Source of the DNA: CAZQIC01 sp964593555
Lineage (GTDB): Bacteria > Bacteroidota > Bacteroidia > JAFLBG01
Assembly: GCA_964593555.1 (NCBI GenBank)
Contig: CAZQIC010000017.1
Span: 1 to 52,344 of the forward strand
Reading direction: 5' to 3'
DNA: 52,344 bases
The position numbers and the translations under genes are program-made. Shown one piece after another: positions 1 to 10,100 of the stretch (position 1 is the first letter of the stretch; each line of letters opens with the position of its first letter). The notes under the pieces are model-generated. The model ran no database searches, was not told the origin of the DNA, and was given only the letters and a program-made list of their open reading frames with translations.

Positions 1-538
1 GTTTATTCTTGTGAACTTTAAGCCAGATATGGTGGACAATAAAATATACTATACAAGATGATAATGCGCCAGTCATAAAGGTAGTTGGAATTAGAATTGT
101 CAATAATAAAACTGGCAATGATATGGACAATGAGCGGTATTGATTCATTTTTAAAGAAAATGTGTGTGAAATGGTAACCTTGCCTGATATTTCGTCAGGT
201 GAACATTCATTTAGGTATTTATAGATGAACAAATTACTAATAGAGTTGCCAATCCCTATCCCCAAAAACGTAAAACAATAGCCAATAAGAAAATTGTAAT
301 AATTAATGTCGATTTCGGAAAGAAAATAAAGAATAAAGGTTAACAGGGCAACAAGCATTAACTGTTTATAATTAATCAATTTCATTTTACCCATATCTTT
401 TTTCCAAAGAGGATTCAATTGATCAGTTTCTGTTATAAAATGTTCCTTATGCTTTTTGTTATATCTGCTTGCAATAATTGAAAGATAATAACTTGATAGA
501 AACAGAATAGGAACCGCGATGAGTTCTAATGTTATCAT
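1..538 (-). CDS. Integral membrane protein, unknown function (C-terminus cut by window edge)
   Basis: The reverse strand is open from an ATG at 538 to the window edge, giving 179 codons with no stop. The protein begins MITLELIAVPILFLSSYYL. It shows about four hydrophobic stretches, at roughly residues 3-21, 60-75, 80-100 and 140-170, separated by short charged loops such as RYNKKHKEH. This indicates an inner-membrane protein whose end is missing. I do not recognise the family and assign no function. A purine-rich AGAGAG lies about ten bases before the start. The sensor/phosphatase gene lies upstream on the same strand 30 bases away, so co-transcription is possible. Confidence is good that it is a real gene and low for any role. 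Confidence 0.6.
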   Translation of the reverse strand, partial: MITLELIAVPILFLSSYYLSIIASRYNKKHKEHFITETDQLNPLWKKDMGKMKLINYKQLMLVALLTFILYFLSEIDINYYNFLIGYCFTFLGIGIGNSISNLFIYKYLNECSPDEISGKVTISHTFSLKMNQYRSLSISLPVLLLTILIPTTFMTGALSSCIVYFIVHHIWLKVHKNK

Positions 539-568
539 AATTGAATACTCTCTAAAATATAGGTCTAA

Positions 569-3500
569 TTAAACCTTTAATCCAATGACCAATATATCAT
601 CAACAGATTCTAACCCGCCTTGCCAGTTAGAGAGAGCACTTTTAAACCGCTCTTCCTGTTTGCTCATGGAAATATTTTGAATTTCCATTATTAATTCCTC
701 AAATTTTTTCGACATGAATTTTTTTCCTTTTGGTCCGCCAAACTGGTCCGCATATCCATCGGAAAAAATATAGATGCAATCATTTTTTTCTAAAGCAATT
801 TCATGTTTTGTAAATACCTTAGTGTTATCATTGTAACTGCCTACAGGGAAAGTACTTCCTTTGATTTTCCTTAATTCACCGTTGCGAACAATGATCAATG
901 GTCTGTTTGCACCGCAATACTCCAACGTATTTGTTTTGGTATCGAATGAGCAAAATGAAACATCCATTCCATCTCGTGTTTCCGAATCACCCGACCCTTG
1001 CTTAAGAGTAAGAGTTACTTTTTCGTCAAGGGCGTATAATACTTTATCTGGTTCTGTAATACCTTTCTCATTTACAATTTCATTCAATGAAGAATTAGCC
1101 ACAATAGACATAAATGCACCGGGCACTCCATGTCCGGTACAATCAACAACAGCTATCATTGTTTTGTCGTTCACTGCTGAGAACCAATAAAGATCCCCGC
1201 TAACAATATCTCTCGGGCGATACAAAATAAATGAGTCGGCGAATTTTTGTTGTATTTCTTGTTTAACGGGAAGTAATGCCAGCTGAATTCTTTTGGCATA
1301 ATTGATACTATCGGTAATGTCTTTGTTTTTTTGTTCTATCTCTTGTTTTTGATGAACAACTTCTGCTGTTCTTTCTTTAACCTGCTCTTCCAAAACAAGT
1401 TTCGCTTTTTCAAGCTTTCGGGTCCTTATATTGATATAAGAGTATATAATTGCAACAGTAATAACAATGCATAGAATAATAAACCATTTTGTTTTCCAAA
1501 AGGGAGGAGTAATGGTAAATGAATAACTGACCGCCTCCTTGTTCCAAACATCATCACTATTGCAAGCTCTTACTTTAAAATTGTATTCTCCCGGAGGGAT
1601 ATTACTGTATGTTACTTCTGTTTTATTTGTTACGGGTGACCAATCCTCATCAAAACCTTCAAGCGTATATTGATAACGGACATTCTCAGGCATAGAAAGA
1701 CTGATTCCTATAAAGTTAAATGTAAGGTGGTTTTGTTTGTAAGAGATCTCATTTTGATCAAGGTTAATGGTGTCTTTTAGAAATGCTTTGATCCCGGCTA
1801 TGTAAGTGAGTGGCTCAATCGTATTTTTAATATCCTTTTCGGGATTGTATTTCATTAACCCATTTACAGTACCAAACCATAATTTCCCTTCTTCGTCCTT
1901 GTATGCAGCATTCAAGTTTGTTTCCACACCAAGAAAACCTTCCGTTTTTCCATAATGCTTTACCTTTAATGTTGTCTGATCAAATTTGTCTACTCCTGAA
2001 CTCGTCCCAACCCAAATATTATTTTGATTGTCACTGATAACAGAATAAATATTATCGGAACTAAAACCATTTTGTGTATTAAAGTTTTTAAAAACAACAC
2101 CATCGTATTTGTAAATACCCGCTTCCGGAGTGCCAAACCAAATATTCCCTTCTAAGTCTTCTGTAATGCAATAAATAATATCACTCTTTAATCCTGTCAA
2201 TTTATTGTATGTAATGTTTTTTCCATCCGGAGATAATTTTGTAAGACCGCCTTCAGTAGCCATCCATTTATTGTTTTTTGAATCAACAATTATTTTGTTA
2301 ACTACGTTGCTTTTTAAAATATTATCAGTTGAAAATTTTTCTTTTTCTTTGGTAGTTGGATTATACCAGAAAGCTCCATCCCATGTACCTATCCATAGTT
2401 TTCCGCTTTTGTCTTTCGCAATGGATGAAACCGTTTGAGAAGTTAGATCAATCATTTGAAATTTTTCCGTGCCTGCCGGAAGAAAGGCAAGGCCTCCCTT
2501 AGTGCCGCAATAAAGGTTGCCGGCTGAATCTTGAAACAGGGAGGCAATAAAAGCATCTTTAATAACTTTTTGAATGGTTGTATAAGATTTGGTTTTTATC
2601 AATTCCCCATTCGAATTGAATTCAAGCATATTTAATCCCTGGTCGGTGGAGACCCAGCAAATGTTTTTACTTTTTGTAATTCCCCATACCTGGTTGGAAT
2701 TTAATTTGCGTTCATTTGCATTATATAATTCAAATTTTTCATCATCGGGCCTAATTACACACGCGCCGCCCAATGTTCCGAGCCATATGTTTTTTTCATA
2801 ATCTTCCTTTATGTCATAAATGCTTTGGTTGGGCAATCCATTATCTTTAAATATTTTTTTTATGGTGACTTTATTGTGTTCAGCGTCATAATTTATTTTT
2901 GCAACACCAGCATCATATGAACCTGCCCATATGTTTCCCCGGGAATCTTCCCCTAATGAAAATACAGTGACAAATGGCAGTCCTTCATTCGTTGAGATAT
3001 TTTTATACTTTACTGGAGCGTTACCAATCATTTTTACTTCACTGGCAGAAATAAAATAAGCGCCATATAGGTTAGTGCCTATCCAGATATTATGTTGTTT
3101 GTCTTTCAGTAAAGAATATGAAGCATGAGGCGGGAGATTAAGTTTTATAATTTTGTTGTTACTTAATTTGTAAGTTCCATTATCGCTGGCGATCCAGATG
3201 CCTTTGTAATCATCTTCGATCACCGAAAAAACAGAATTACCTATTGAGTCATTATTATAATTATAATTTTTTAGGGTGTTTCCTTTTATTTTATACAACC
3301 CGTTGCCAAGGGTTGCAATCCAGAGATTTTTTTCTGAATCAATAAGTATGTCATGGATTCGGCTCTTAATTATCTCATTACCCGGAAGTGTTAGTTGGTG
3401 AATTTTATCATCCTTCGATAGAACGCTAATGCTTCCGCCCTGATGTCCAAAATAAATAGTTCCATCTGTATCTTTAAAGGAGCAGGATACGGTATTCTCA

Positions 3501-3736
3501 GCAAGGCCATCTTTTTTTGTATACAAAGAAAAACTAATACCGTTGAATTTGTTAAGCCCGGCTTCTGTTCCCAGCCACATATACCCCTTGTCATCCTGAA
3601 CTATTGTTTGTACCGATGATTGAACTAATCCGTTTTCTATGGCATAATTCTTAAAATTATATTTTTGCGAGAACAAGCTGTTCGCAAAAAATGAAAAGAG
3701 GAATAAGGACTTAAAAAATGTTACAAATGTTCTCAC
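569..3736 (-). CDS. Reg_prop/Y_Y_Y periplasmic sensor fused to a SpoIIE-type (PP2C-like) phosphatase
   Basis: This 1055-residue one-component signalling protein has a signal peptide (residues 1-23, ending near SLFSQ). It is followed by about a dozen two-component-regulator propeller repeats (pattern I-x-x-D-x-x-x-x-x-W-x-G-T) to about residue 660, and a Y_Y_Y domain at about 680-742. A single membrane helix at about 746-768 leads to a coiled coil (about 775-820) and a cytoplasmic SpoIIE phosphatase from about 835. Metal-binding signatures are visible: SGDLYW, VVDCTGHGVPG and FSDGYADQFGG. In the best-known members of this receptor class the output is a histidine kinase; here it is a Ser/Thr phosphatase, presumably acting on an anti-anti-sigma-type or other phosphoprotein. 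The start is GTG; no ATG is close to the signal peptide. The ligand is unknown. It lies next to two T9SS PKD proteins, but a regulatory link is only inference. Confidence 0.88.
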   Translation of the reverse strand: MRTFVTFFKSLFLFSFFANSLFSQKYNFKNYAIENGLVQSSVQTIVQDDKGYMWLGTEAGLNKFNGISFSLYTKKDGLAENTVSCSFKDTDGTIYFGHQGGSISVLSKDDKIHQLTLPGNEIIKSRIHDILIDSEKNLWIATLGNGLYKIKGNTLKNYNYNNDSIGNSVFSVIEDDYKGIWIASDNGTYKLSNNKIIKLNLPPHASYSLLKDKQHNIWIGTNLYGAYFISASEVKMIGNAPVKYKNISTNEGLPFVTVFSLGEDSRGNIWAGSYDAGVAKINYDAEHNKVTIKKIFKDNGLPNQSIYDIKEDYEKNIWLGTLGGACVIRPDDEKFELYNANERKLNSNQVWGITKSKNICWVSTDQGLNMLEFNSNGELIKTKSYTTIQKVIKDAFIASLFQDSAGNLYCGTKGGLAFLPAGTEKFQMIDLTSQTVSSIAKDKSGKLWIGTWDGAFWYNPTTKEKEKFSTDNILKSNVVNKIIVDSKNNKWMATEGGLTKLSPDGKNITYNKLTGLKSDIIYCITEDLEGNIWFGTPEAGIYKYDGVVFKNFNTQNGFSSDNIYSVISDNQNNIWVGTSSGVDKFDQTTLKVKHYGKTEGFLGVETNLNAAYKDEEGKLWFGTVNGLMKYNPEKDIKNTIEPLTYIAGIKAFLKDTINLDQNEISYKQNHLTFNFIGISLSMPENVRYQYTLEGFDEDWSPVTNKTEVTYSNIPPGEYNFKVRACNSDDVWNKEAVSYSFTITPPFWKTKWFIILCIVITVAIIYSYINIRTRKLEKAKLVLEEQVKERTAEVVHQKQEIEQKNKDITDSINYAKRIQLALLPVKQEIQQKFADSFILYRPRDIVSGDLYWFSAVNDKTMIAVVDCTGHGVPGAFMSIVANSSLNEIVNEKGITEPDKVLYALDEKVTLTLKQGSGDSETRDGMDVSFCSFDTKTNTLEYCGANRPLIIVRNGELRKIKGSTFPVGSYNDNTKVFTKHEIALEKNDCIYIFSDGYADQFGGPKGKKFMSKKFEELIMEIQNISMSKQEERFKSALSNWQGGLESVDDILVIGLKV

Positions 3737-3759
3737 GCCTTAAGTAAAAGTTAAGTATT

Positions 3760-3767
3760 CAAATATA
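3760..3767 (-). promoter_or_regulatory. Possible -7 box (TATATTTG) for the sensor/phosphatase gene
   Basis: The reverse strand carries TATATTTG, a perfect match to the Bacteroidota -7 consensus TAnnTTTG, ending 23 bases before the GTG start. The nearest upstream TTTG is only 14 bases away instead of 19-21, so the match is incomplete. Confidence 0.35.
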
Positions 3768-3782
3768 AGCTTATTCATATTC

Positions 3783-3820
3783 AAAAAAAACGCGCTCAGG
3801 TTTTACGGAGGGCGTTAAAA
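3783..3820 (-). terminator. Rho-independent terminator after the first PKD gene
   Basis: Arms 3789-3797 and 3808-3816 (AACGCGCTC and GAGGGCGTT) pair with one G/G mismatch. On the minus strand they are followed by a run of eight T, so termination works only in that direction. It separates the 3835-7008 gene from the sensor/phosphatase gene. Confidence 0.75.
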
Positions 3821-3834
3821 AATGGATAAGTATT

Positions 3835-6800
3835 CTATCTTACGATTACAACCTTAGAGACAATTTTTGCAAAGGGTTTACCATCTTCGTTTGTTTGTTC
3901 TATACCAAATAGGTAAATGCCGTTCATTAGGCTCATTGAATTGATCCTGATCACGGAGTGTCCTTTTTGTAATTCAAACGGCTGCAGGGATTTTATTTTC
4001 TTTCCTCTTATATCGAAGAAATGGAAACTGATTTCATCACCCTTTGCTGTGTTTTGAGCGTAATTGTCAATCTCAATATCCAAATGATCAGATGCAGGGT
4101 TGGGATATACTTTTGAAATCGAAATGCCCTGACCCTCTTTTCCAGAAGAAGGAACAGTCGCATAAATATTTGTTGTAAGTGATATTAAGTTAGAATCAAC
4201 ATAAACTCCAACGTTTAAATACGTTGAATCAGTAGCAGATATAGTAAATGTTGTTGTTGGGAAGGAAAGATCTAGTGGAACCCCGGTAACATTCGCAAGT
4301 AATTGATATGTTCCTGGTCCAAGGTTTTTGAATTCGAATTTACCTTCATTTGGTCCACTGGTTGTATCAGAAGTTGTCATTTGCACAACCCCTCCTGGAC
4401 TTTTATTTAATCCCACGCTAATACCTTTTACCGGTTGTCCTGCACTCATCATTTTTCCATAATTTTGACCTTCAACAACAATCCCAGCAATTCTTCCAAT
4501 GCCGGAAGCCGGAGGTACATATTCCCTAACACATATGTTCAATGAGTTTGAATCGGCAGTGTGGCTATATATGTGCGCCGCTCTCCAGTCAATGGTATCA
4601 CCATAGTACGTTAAAGCAGCATCGGGATACAGGCTTGTTGATGCATCAGCAAGCAAATAATAATCTCCTTGGTCAACATAACCAAACGAATAACTACCAT
4701 TCGCATTTATTGTAGCCGTACCAACCGTTGGCATTGCAACACTATTGGTAGGATCATACTTTATAAGAAAAACACTGCCTGCTTTTGTTGTATCTATGTA
4801 ATTGTTTATGTAGATCATGCCGGCTAATGTGTTTTGAACATGAACCGTAACCGAATCAATTGTTTCACAAAGATTTTTATTTCTGACCGTCAGAAAATAA
4901 GTTGTGGTTACACTTGGTGTTGCAATTGGATGGGGAATTAAGCTGTCATCCAAACCATAGAGTGGCGACCAGAAGCCATGTACATTATCAATCACACCTG
5001 TAAAAAGCGGATTGCCCCCAAGAATAGTGCTGCTACCTAAAACCATACTTCTGTCGGCTCCAGCATCTACAGTTAACTTATCAATTATTTTTAACAATGC
5101 ATTTGACCTACTATCATATACATCATCAAAAAAGGCGCTGTCTGAAAGTCCGCAGGCATTGGTGGCTTTTAAATACATTTTATCATCATAGTCGTCTGGT
5201 AAATTATATGCATGTTTTGCAATTGTGGAATTAGATGTGAATCCATCACCAAAATTCCAAATGTAATTTGAATAGCCGGTATGTCCGGGAGTAAATGTTA
5301 TGGTGTCGCCTATGCAGGTAGTAAAATTGGAAGAAGAAAAATTTATTGTTGGTTTGGTGTATGCGGAAACATTTACATTAAAAGTAGAAGTATCAGATAC
5401 TCCGCACCCGTTCCACGAAATTAAACTTACGATATAAACAGCGGGACTATTGTAACTATGTATAGGTTCGGAGAGGCTGCTTGAAGTTCCGTCGCCGAAT
5501 TCCCAGTTATATGTAAGGGGATAGGATCCGTTGGTCCAGATATATCTAAAGGTTAAAGAATCGCCATAACAAACAGAATCCATTGGACTTGTTGAAATGG
5601 AGAGCTGAGAGTGCAGGCTTGGGGCTACATGCACTGGATCCAGCGGATACATCTGACTATATCCACAGCCGTTTGTGGTTTTTAGTGTCGGAGAATAAAC
5701 CCCTTCAACTGTATAACTATGTGTGGCAGTTGCAATAAAAGAACTATCGCCGTCACCAAAGAACCAAAGAACCGATAGCCTTGTGGTATCATAATTTTGA
5801 ACGATAAATTGTACAGGTGTGTTTTTACAGGTACTGTCAATTACATTAAGAAAATAGTAGTCAGTAGGTTGTAACATTGGACCGGTAAATGATCCGGACA
5901 CATCAATAGTTGCAATTGTAAAATTTGAAACATCACCGCAATTATTTTTTGCAGATAGGGTAGGTGTATAAATATTGGCAGTATAACTATGAATAGGTGA
6001 ATTGGTGTTTGAACTATCTATGATCCCATCTCCAAAATTCCAGTAAAATTTATAATTAACATATTTAGTTTCGGTGTTGTATAAATAAAATGGTATATCA
6101 GCGCCAGGGCATGCAACAGTGTCATCCAGATTAACCAATCCAAAATCACTAAATAAAATTGAAGGTGCGCCAATAGTATTACTAACGTGGATAGAGCTTG
6201 TTATGGCAGTATCTTTAAGACCGCAATTGTTAGTAATAACGAACATTGGATGAAATACAGTTGAGGTGTTATAAATATGCACCGGATCTCTGTAAGCAGA
6301 ACTATCTCCATCATCAAAATACCATAAGTAGGTATGATCTGGATAATCACCATCGCTAAAATTAAAATGCACCTTGCTTCCCGGACAGATCAATGTGTCG
6401 TACTCTGAAACACTTGCATCACCTGGTTGAAGAAAGGGGTAGGTGGAATTGTTAACAATTATTGATGAGAATATGGTATCGCTGCCACAGGGCTTATATA
6501 ATATAAGCTTTATGTTTTTAGTTCCTATGCTAGTGTATTTATGCGTGGTGATTTTTTGAGTAGAAAAGGTTCCATCTCCAAAATTCCATCTATAAGAAGA
6601 TGCTATAGCATCATAAGGTGAAAATTCTACTGTTGTGTTGCGGCATACAGAGGCTGGCAGCGGGGTTATTGTGCCAACTGCAGTATCCAAAATAAAAATA
6701 TCTTTTTCAAAAATATTTCCGCCAGAAGGGTTTGTACAGGCGGCATCTTGGTAAGCGGTTAAAGTGCAGCGCACAGCGCCGGTTATAGATGTGTTATAAG

Positions 6801-7008
6801 TGTGTGTTGCAAATTTTGAGCTTCCCCCGGCTGTGCCTCCATCACCAAAAGTCCAATTAAAACAAGAATCGTTGGATCCTGTAATTGAAAATGTAACAGT
6901 GCCGCCAATACAAATAGTATCGGTGGATGATATTAAACTCTGAGAAAATATATTTTGCGAATAAATAAAAAATGAGAACAATAATAGTGAAGTGATAATT
7001 TTTTTCAT
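3835..7008 (-). CDS. Giant secreted PKD-repeat protein with T9SS type A sorting domain
   Basis: The protein has 1057 residues: a signal peptide (about 1-22, ending NIFSQ) and seven PKD-type repeats marked by W-x-F-G/D-D-G motifs (NWTFGDGG, RWNFGDGT, WYFDDGDSS, YWNFGDGI, WFFGDGDSS, WEFGDGTSS, WNFGDGFTS). After them comes a region with SxTTYFLTVRN, typical of repeats that precede T9SS tails. A carboxypeptidase-regulatory-like segment (about 760-950) is followed by a type A sorting domain (about 975-1057) with VYPNPASDHLDIEI and a basic C-terminus. PKD proteins of this kind are exported through T9SS and anchored on or shed from the cell surface. Adhesion or polymer binding is inferred, not shown. 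It is a tandem paralog of the 7112-10345 gene. Confidence 0.9.
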   Translation of the reverse strand: MKKIITSLLLFSFFIYSQNIFSQSLISSTDTICIGGTVTFSITGSNDSCFNWTFGDGGTAGGSSKFATHTYNTSITGAVRCTLTAYQDAACTNPSGGNIFEKDIFILDTAVGTITPLPASVCRNTTVEFSPYDAIASSYRWNFGDGTFSTQKITTHKYTSIGTKNIKLILYKPCGSDTIFSSIIVNNSTYPFLQPGDASVSEYDTLICPGSKVHFNFSDGDYPDHTYLWYFDDGDSSAYRDPVHIYNTSTVFHPMFVITNNCGLKDTAITSSIHVSNTIGAPSILFSDFGLVNLDDTVACPGADIPFYLYNTETKYVNYKFYWNFGDGIIDSSNTNSPIHSYTANIYTPTLSAKNNCGDVSNFTIATIDVSGSFTGPMLQPTDYYFLNVIDSTCKNTPVQFIVQNYDTTRLSVLWFFGDGDSSFIATATHSYTVEGVYSPTLKTTNGCGYSQMYPLDPVHVAPSLHSQLSISTSPMDSVCYGDSLTFRYIWTNGSYPLTYNWEFGDGTSSSLSEPIHSYNSPAVYIVSLISWNGCGVSDTSTFNVNVSAYTKPTINFSSSNFTTCIGDTITFTPGHTGYSNYIWNFGDGFTSNSTIAKHAYNLPDDYDDKMYLKATNACGLSDSAFFDDVYDSRSNALLKIIDKLTVDAGADRSMVLGSSTILGGNPLFTGVIDNVHGFWSPLYGLDDSLIPHPIATPSVTTTYFLTVRNKNLCETIDSVTVHVQNTLAGMIYINNYIDTTKAGSVFLIKYDPTNSVAMPTVGTATINANGSYSFGYVDQGDYYLLADASTSLYPDAALTYYGDTIDWRAAHIYSHTADSNSLNICVREYVPPASGIGRIAGIVVEGQNYGKMMSAGQPVKGISVGLNKSPGGVVQMTTSDTTSGPNEGKFEFKNLGPGTYQLLANVTGVPLDLSFPTTTFTISATDSTYLNVGVYVDSNLISLTTNIYATVPSSGKEGQGISISKVYPNPASDHLDIEIDNYAQNTAKGDEISFHFFDIRGKKIKSLQPFELQKGHSVIRINSMSLMNGIYLFGIEQTNEDGKPFAKIVSKVVIVR
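4633..4735 (-). repeat. PKD-paralog cassette, near-identical block, copy 1
   Basis: This 103-base stretch differs at one visible position from 7910-8012 (c against t, synonymous). It lies in the C-terminal regulatory-like segment shared by the two PKD genes. The high identity continues more loosely over about 900 bases towards each gene's 3' end. Confidence 0.9.
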
Positions 7009-7055
7009 GGGTTTTATTTAGTGCAATTACAATTTTTGGTGAATACAATAAAATC

Positions 7056-7091
7056 AAAAAAATGCCCCTGGTTTTTTAAACCAGGGGACAT
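7056..7091 (-). terminator. Rho-independent terminator after the second PKD gene
   Basis: Arms 7062-7074 and 7078-7091 pair strongly (CCCTGGTTT with AAACCAGGG and flanking pairs), followed by seven T on the minus strand. It lies between the two PKD paralogs, so they are probably separate transcripts. Confidence 0.88.
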
Positions 7092-7111
7092 TAAAATCGA
7101 AAGAAGATACT

Positions 7112-10100
7112 CTATTTAACTATAACCACCTTCGATACTATATTAACAAAATTTCTTCCCTCATCATCTGTTTGCTCTATGCCCAGCATATAAATACCAT
7201 TCATAAGGCCGCTGGTGTTTATCCTGATCACCGAATGCCCTCTTTGCAATTCAAGTGGATTTAGCGACTCAATCTTCTTTCCTCTTATATCATAGAAATG
7301 AAAACTGATTTCGTTACCTCGTGTTTTGTTTTGAGTGTAATTGTCAATCTCAATATCCAAATGGTCAGATGCAGGGTTAGGATATACTTTCGAAACCAAT
7401 ATTTCTTGGCCATCAGTTTTTAGAGAAGGCACGCTTGCATAAATATTTGCATTAAGAGAAATTAAATTTGAATCAACGTATATTCCAACATTTAAATCTG
7501 TTGAATCAGTTACAGAGATAGTAAACGTTGTTGTTGGAAAAGAAAGATCTAAGGGAACTCCGGTGACATTCGCGAATAATTTGTAAAAGCCAGGAGCTAG
7601 ATTGTCGAATTCGAATTTACCTTCATTTGGTCCGCTGGTTGTGTCGGAAGTAGTCATTTGCACAACACCGTCTGGGCTTTTGTTTAGTCCTACACTAATA
7701 CCTTTTACCGGTTGTCCAGCACTCATCATTTTCCCATAATTCTGTCCTTCCATCACAATCCCTGCAATTCTTCCAATGCCGGATGCAGGAGGTGTATATT
7801 CCTTAACATTGATGTTCACGGAATTTGAATCGGCCATATGGCTAAATACATGCGCAGCACTCCAGTCAACAGTATCGCCATAATACGTTAAAGCAGCATC
7901 GGGATACATGCTTGTTGATGCATCAGCAAGTAAATAATAATCTCCTTGGTCAACATAACCAAACGAATAACTACCATTCGCATTTATTGTAGCCGTACCA
8001 ACCGTTGGCATTAAAACATTATTAGTGGGATCATATTGTATAAGAAAAACACGACCTGCTTTTACAGTATCATTATAATTGTTTCTGTAGATCATCCCGC
8101 CTAATGAGTTTTGAACGATAACCGTTACAGAATCTCCTGTTACACAACCGGGGTTCGTACAAGCAAAACCTGTTAGTACAGGATTAAGATAATATGTTGT
8201 AGTTACACTCGGGCTCGCAACTGGTCGTCTTGAATTTGGATCATCTAATCCCGTAGCAGGCGACCAGCCATATGTCCATGTACATGAAGACAGGTAGCCG
8301 CTGTTTACGCTCCCAGTTAGGATAACAGAAGCGCCTCCAGAAATTTTTATTACATCGTCTCCGGCGTCAGCAGCGTAAGTGTCATACTTTTGTGCGTATG
8401 GTTGATTTGGAATTTGATGTGAAGTTTGCCCGCATCTATTTTCTACCATAAGCATGGGGTAATATATGTTAGCCGACTGATAAAAGTGGTTAGGTGCTGC
8501 TGATGTAGAAGTATCCCCATCATCAAAATTCCAATAGTATTTGAAAAAATTAAATTGTGTAGAAAAGCTAATAGTATCATCACAGCTAAATGCAGGGTCA
8601 TAATAAAACGATCCGGCAGCTGGTGGTGGTCCACCACTGTTCACTACTGTTATTGGGTAAGGGTAATATATGGTATCCCTAGTACCACATAGATTTTCAA
8701 CAGCTACAGAAACAGTATAAGTTCCGGGTAAAGCATAGTAATGTGTCACTGAGATTGCAGAATCTGCTGTTCCTCCATCACCGAAATCCCAATCAAAAGT
8801 CATTGGAGTGCCTGACGGATAATCAAGGTATAAAACAACAGGGTCGTCGATACAAACAGTGTCATTAACCAAAGTTGATGTGTATATATAAATTGGGAGG
8901 GTAGGAGAAATAGGCAATGAAGAACTAATAAATATCGGGTTCATAGTAGTATAATCAAAATATTTACCACATCCGTTGAAAACTCTTATAAAAGGATTAA
9001 ATGTTTCATTTGCCAGCGCTGAAGTGTATACATGTACAGGGTTGGCTAGCGTGGAACTGTCACCGTCGCCAAAATACCATTTCCAAGTATACTGTGGGTG
9101 ATTAGAAGTATTATAATAAAAGTTAACAGATGAGCCGGAACAAATAGGTGCAGATTCAGAATGATATGCATCTCCCCCAAACAGTGATGGTGTTAATGTG
9201 TCTCTAATTTCAATAGGTATTGGAAATACACCGGAGGATGAATTTCCGCATCCATTAGTAACGGTAAGCGTAGGTGAATAAGGTCCAGTTGCAGCATAAC
9301 TATGAGCAGGATCTTTTTGCGAGGAAGTTCCTCCATCACCAAAATTCCAATAATAACTATATCTTTCGATAGGGAAAGGTGAATTATTTAGCGTGCATTT
9401 AATTGAAGTAAAAGGGCACTCAAGATAAGTGTTGGGATAAACGACTGATAAATTACCGGAGTATAAAGATGGTGAAACTGCCAATCCATTGGTAACGTGT
9501 ATGGCAACAATTCCATAGTAATTATTAAATTCTATAGTATCTGTGTTTCCGCATCCGTTCCAAACTACAACGGTAGGGTAAAAATACCCGGTATCTGTAT
9601 ATGAGTGGTAAACATTTTGGTTGGCGGAACTATCTCCATCACCAAAATAAATTCTGAAATCTGAATAATCGGTGTTGTATGCGCCATTAAAATAAAATTG
9701 AAGCGGTGTGTTTGGACATAACACGGAGTCATTTGAGTTATATAAATAGAAATCACTCGAGTAGGTTATCGGTTTCAGGGTATCTGTTATATCTATATAT
9801 CTATATACCGTGTCATTCCCACAAGGCCTGAAGAAAATAGCTTGAATAGTTTTTGTGCCAACAGGGAGGGAAAATTCGTGAGTGGGGCTTTGTTCTGTTG
9901 AAGTGGTTCCATCACCAAAATCCCAGTGGTAGCCGGCGAGATTATAAGGCATATTAAAGCTTATGGGCGAATTAGGGCAGGTAGATAAAGGATATACATT
10001 TACATATGCAGCGGCAGTGTCCACAACATAAATATCCTTGGAGTAAGGGCCACCTATGGGATTGGAACAGTTTGTTGAACCGCCTGAATGATCCGTTACC

